NCBI GenBank assembly: GCA_944389575.1
Contig: CALXMX010000065.1
Coordinates: 1-35,039, forward strand
DNA: 35,039 nt
Reading direction: 5' to 3'
From: an uncultured Opitutales bacterium
GTDB lineage: Bacteria; Verrucomicrobiota; Verrucomicrobiia; Opitutales; Intestinicryptomonadaceae
The position numbers and the translations under genes are program-made. Positions 33,958 through 35,039 of the stretch are shown here, one piece after another. The first letter of the stretch is position 1. The number at the start of each line of letters is the position of its first letter. The notes beneath the pieces are model-generated. The model was not told the DNA's origin and ran no database searches. It saw only the letters and a list, made by a program, of their open reading frames with translations.

Positions 33958-34881
33958 CTACCGCAAAATAATTCTTACGTTGACCTGCGAACCGATGTAG
34001 TTTCTGAACGCCTCGGAGTCGTCGAGCGATATTTTCACCGCCACCACGCGCAGGTTTGAATAGTCCGTCGGGTCCGAGCTGAAGATTTTGTTGCCCTTGA
34101 CGTAGCTCGAAATTTCCACGACTTTTCCGGAATACTTTTTGTCGCCAAGCAGGTCGCCGAACACTTCGGCGGCGTCGCCGACCTTCACTTTTGGGACGTC
34201 CGAAACATATACCTCGGCGTCCACAAACATTTTTTGGGTATCGGCAATCTCGCATATTCCGTCGATTCCCACGGCCTCGCCGCGCCTGATGTTCATCTCC
34301 ACCACGCGCCCGTCTATGGGAGAGCGCACGACGTATTCGCCCGCCGCCGCCTTCGACACCTCCAACGCCGCCGCGCATTCGGATACGACCGCCTTCTGCG
34401 CGGCCTCCACCAGCGGGAGCATCGCCTTTGCCTGCGCTATCCGGCGCAGCAGAGCCTCTTGTTCGTAGTCGATTTGTTCGCGCTCCCGACGCGGCGGATC
34501 AGTGCGCTCGATCACGCTCTTGTTTTGGGCGTAAGAGCCTTCCAAATCCGCAATCAGATTTTTTTGCTGGAGGATTTTTATGTCCGCCGCCGCCCTGGCA
34601 GAATCCAGCGCGGCCTGCGCCCTGGCCACTTCGGCCTCGGCGCGGGAGAGGCCCGAAAGCTCCGCAACGGGCTCGCCGACCTTTACGGCGTCCCCGCGCT
34701 TTACGAACAGTTTTGAGACAACCGCCTGCGCGCCGCCCGGAGCCGCCGCCGAAAGCCGCGCTATTCTCGATTCCGGAGCAATCTTTCCCAAGCACGCCAC
34801 AAACTCCCCGTCGGGCGACGCCGCAAAAACGGGAGCGGCCATAAAAAACGCCAAAGCCGTCAACCTATTTAAAATTTTCAT
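33958..34881 (-). CDS. devB: DevB-like membrane fusion protein (HlyD family)
   Basis: A 307-residue periplasmic adaptor. A signal peptide (about 1-20, ending VFAAS) is followed by the HlyD pattern: a biotinyl-lipoyl-like half (VSKLFVKRGDAVKVGEPVAEL), a coiled-coil hairpin rich in Ala, Glu, Lys and Arg (about 85-175), the second lipoyl half (GEYVVRSPIDGRVVEMNIRRGEAV), and a beta-barrel domain. The FVACLGKIAPES segment matches DevB-type adaptors, which link an ATPase-permease pair to TolC for glycolipid or lipid export in cyanobacteria. ATG 34881 was chosen over an upstream frame since it opens the signal peptide. It sits 7 bases before devC. Confidence 0.9.
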   Translation of the reverse strand: MKILNRLTALAFFMAAPVFAASPDGEFVACLGKIAPESRIARLSAAAPGGAQAVVSKLFVKRGDAVKVGEPVAELSGLSRAEAEVARAQAALDSARAAADIKILQQKNLIADLEGSYAQNKSVIERTDPPRREREQIDYEQEALLRRIAQAKAMLPLVEAAQKAVVSECAAALEVSKAAAGEYVVRSPIDGRVVEMNIRRGEAVGIDGICEIADTQKMFVDAEVYVSDVPKVKVGDAAEVFGDLLGDKKYSGKVVEISSYVKGNKIFSSDPTDYSNLRVVAVKISLDDSEAFRNYIGSQVNVRIILR

Positions 34882-35039
34882 ACGCCAAAAAATTATTTCC
34901 CCGAAATCCGATATTACAACATTAAAAAAAAACACGGCCCGGCGAAGGCGTCACCCCCACACACCCTCCGAATGCGCAACCCGCCGCACCCTCCACCTCC
35001 CCCCCAGCAAAAATTCCGAAAAAAACACACTCTTCCACC
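34882..35039. other. Non-coding right edge
   Basis: C-rich and low in complexity in its second half; no gene or partial gene is visible. Confidence 0.4.

Overview
The window is 35 kb of fairly GC-rich bacterial chromosome, mostly housekeeping genes separated by long non-coding gaps. The gene set suggests Verrucomicrobiota, perhaps Opitutae/Opitutales. It includes a PEP-CTERM surface protein, several exported or lipid-anchored versions of usually cytosolic enzymes (xylose-isomerase-like TIM barrel, DapA-like aldolase, DUF1080-type domain), a DUF362 protein, and a dnaG-rpoD pair in which DnaG has a degenerate zinc finger. The lineage is inferred from gene content and I could not test it with a tree. 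The odd length and a 110-bp repeat at the left edge suggest a complete draft contig.

Layout. 1-3407 (minus): a DUF362 exported protein, a Nudix hydrolase and gltX; the last two overlap by ATGA. 3480-5114 (plus): a TPR lipoprotein. 5554-12668 (plus): dnaG, rpoD and a small exported protein, then an AsmA-like membrane protein, purN and a MurB-like flavoprotein with overlapping ends. 13173-18106 (minus): an exported sugar isomerase-like lipoprotein, a membrane-anchored coiled-coil protein and a DEAD-box-type helicase. 18285-19476: an AT-richer hicAB toxin-antitoxin island. 19521-20744 (minus): an Fsr-type MFS transporter. 20993-23769 (plus): a possible small ORF, rpsO and pnp. 24663-27639: divergent exported DapA-like and DUF1080-like/HxH hydrolase genes. 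28493-30157 (minus): the PEP-CTERM protein. 30494-30845 (plus): ssrA (tmRNA) with its terminator. 31124-31633 (minus): tpx. 32766-34881 (minus): a DevB/DevC-type exporter without its ATPase.

The most interesting structure is around hicAB. A degenerate copy of the ssrA 3' end plus its terminator hairpin lies at 18395-18466, 12.4 kb upstream of the intact gene and in the same orientation. Spacing between the acceptor-arm segment and the hairpin is preserved without gaps. The hicAB promoter appears to start inside this relic: its -35 is the last bases of the old terminator. It is followed by a nine-codon reading frame ending in ATGA at the hicA start and by an inverted repeat suited to HicB autorepression. 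An 18-bp exact repeat flanks the module. Because tmRNA 3' ends are classic integration sites, this looks like the scar of a lost mobile element that left a toxin-antitoxin pair. No integrase is visible in the window.

Other points of interest are loss of three of four DnaG zinc ligands, a MurB-like protein with an atypical active site, an exported DapA-like protein that keeps the Schiff-base lysine but lacks the usual Tyr motif, and devBC without devA.
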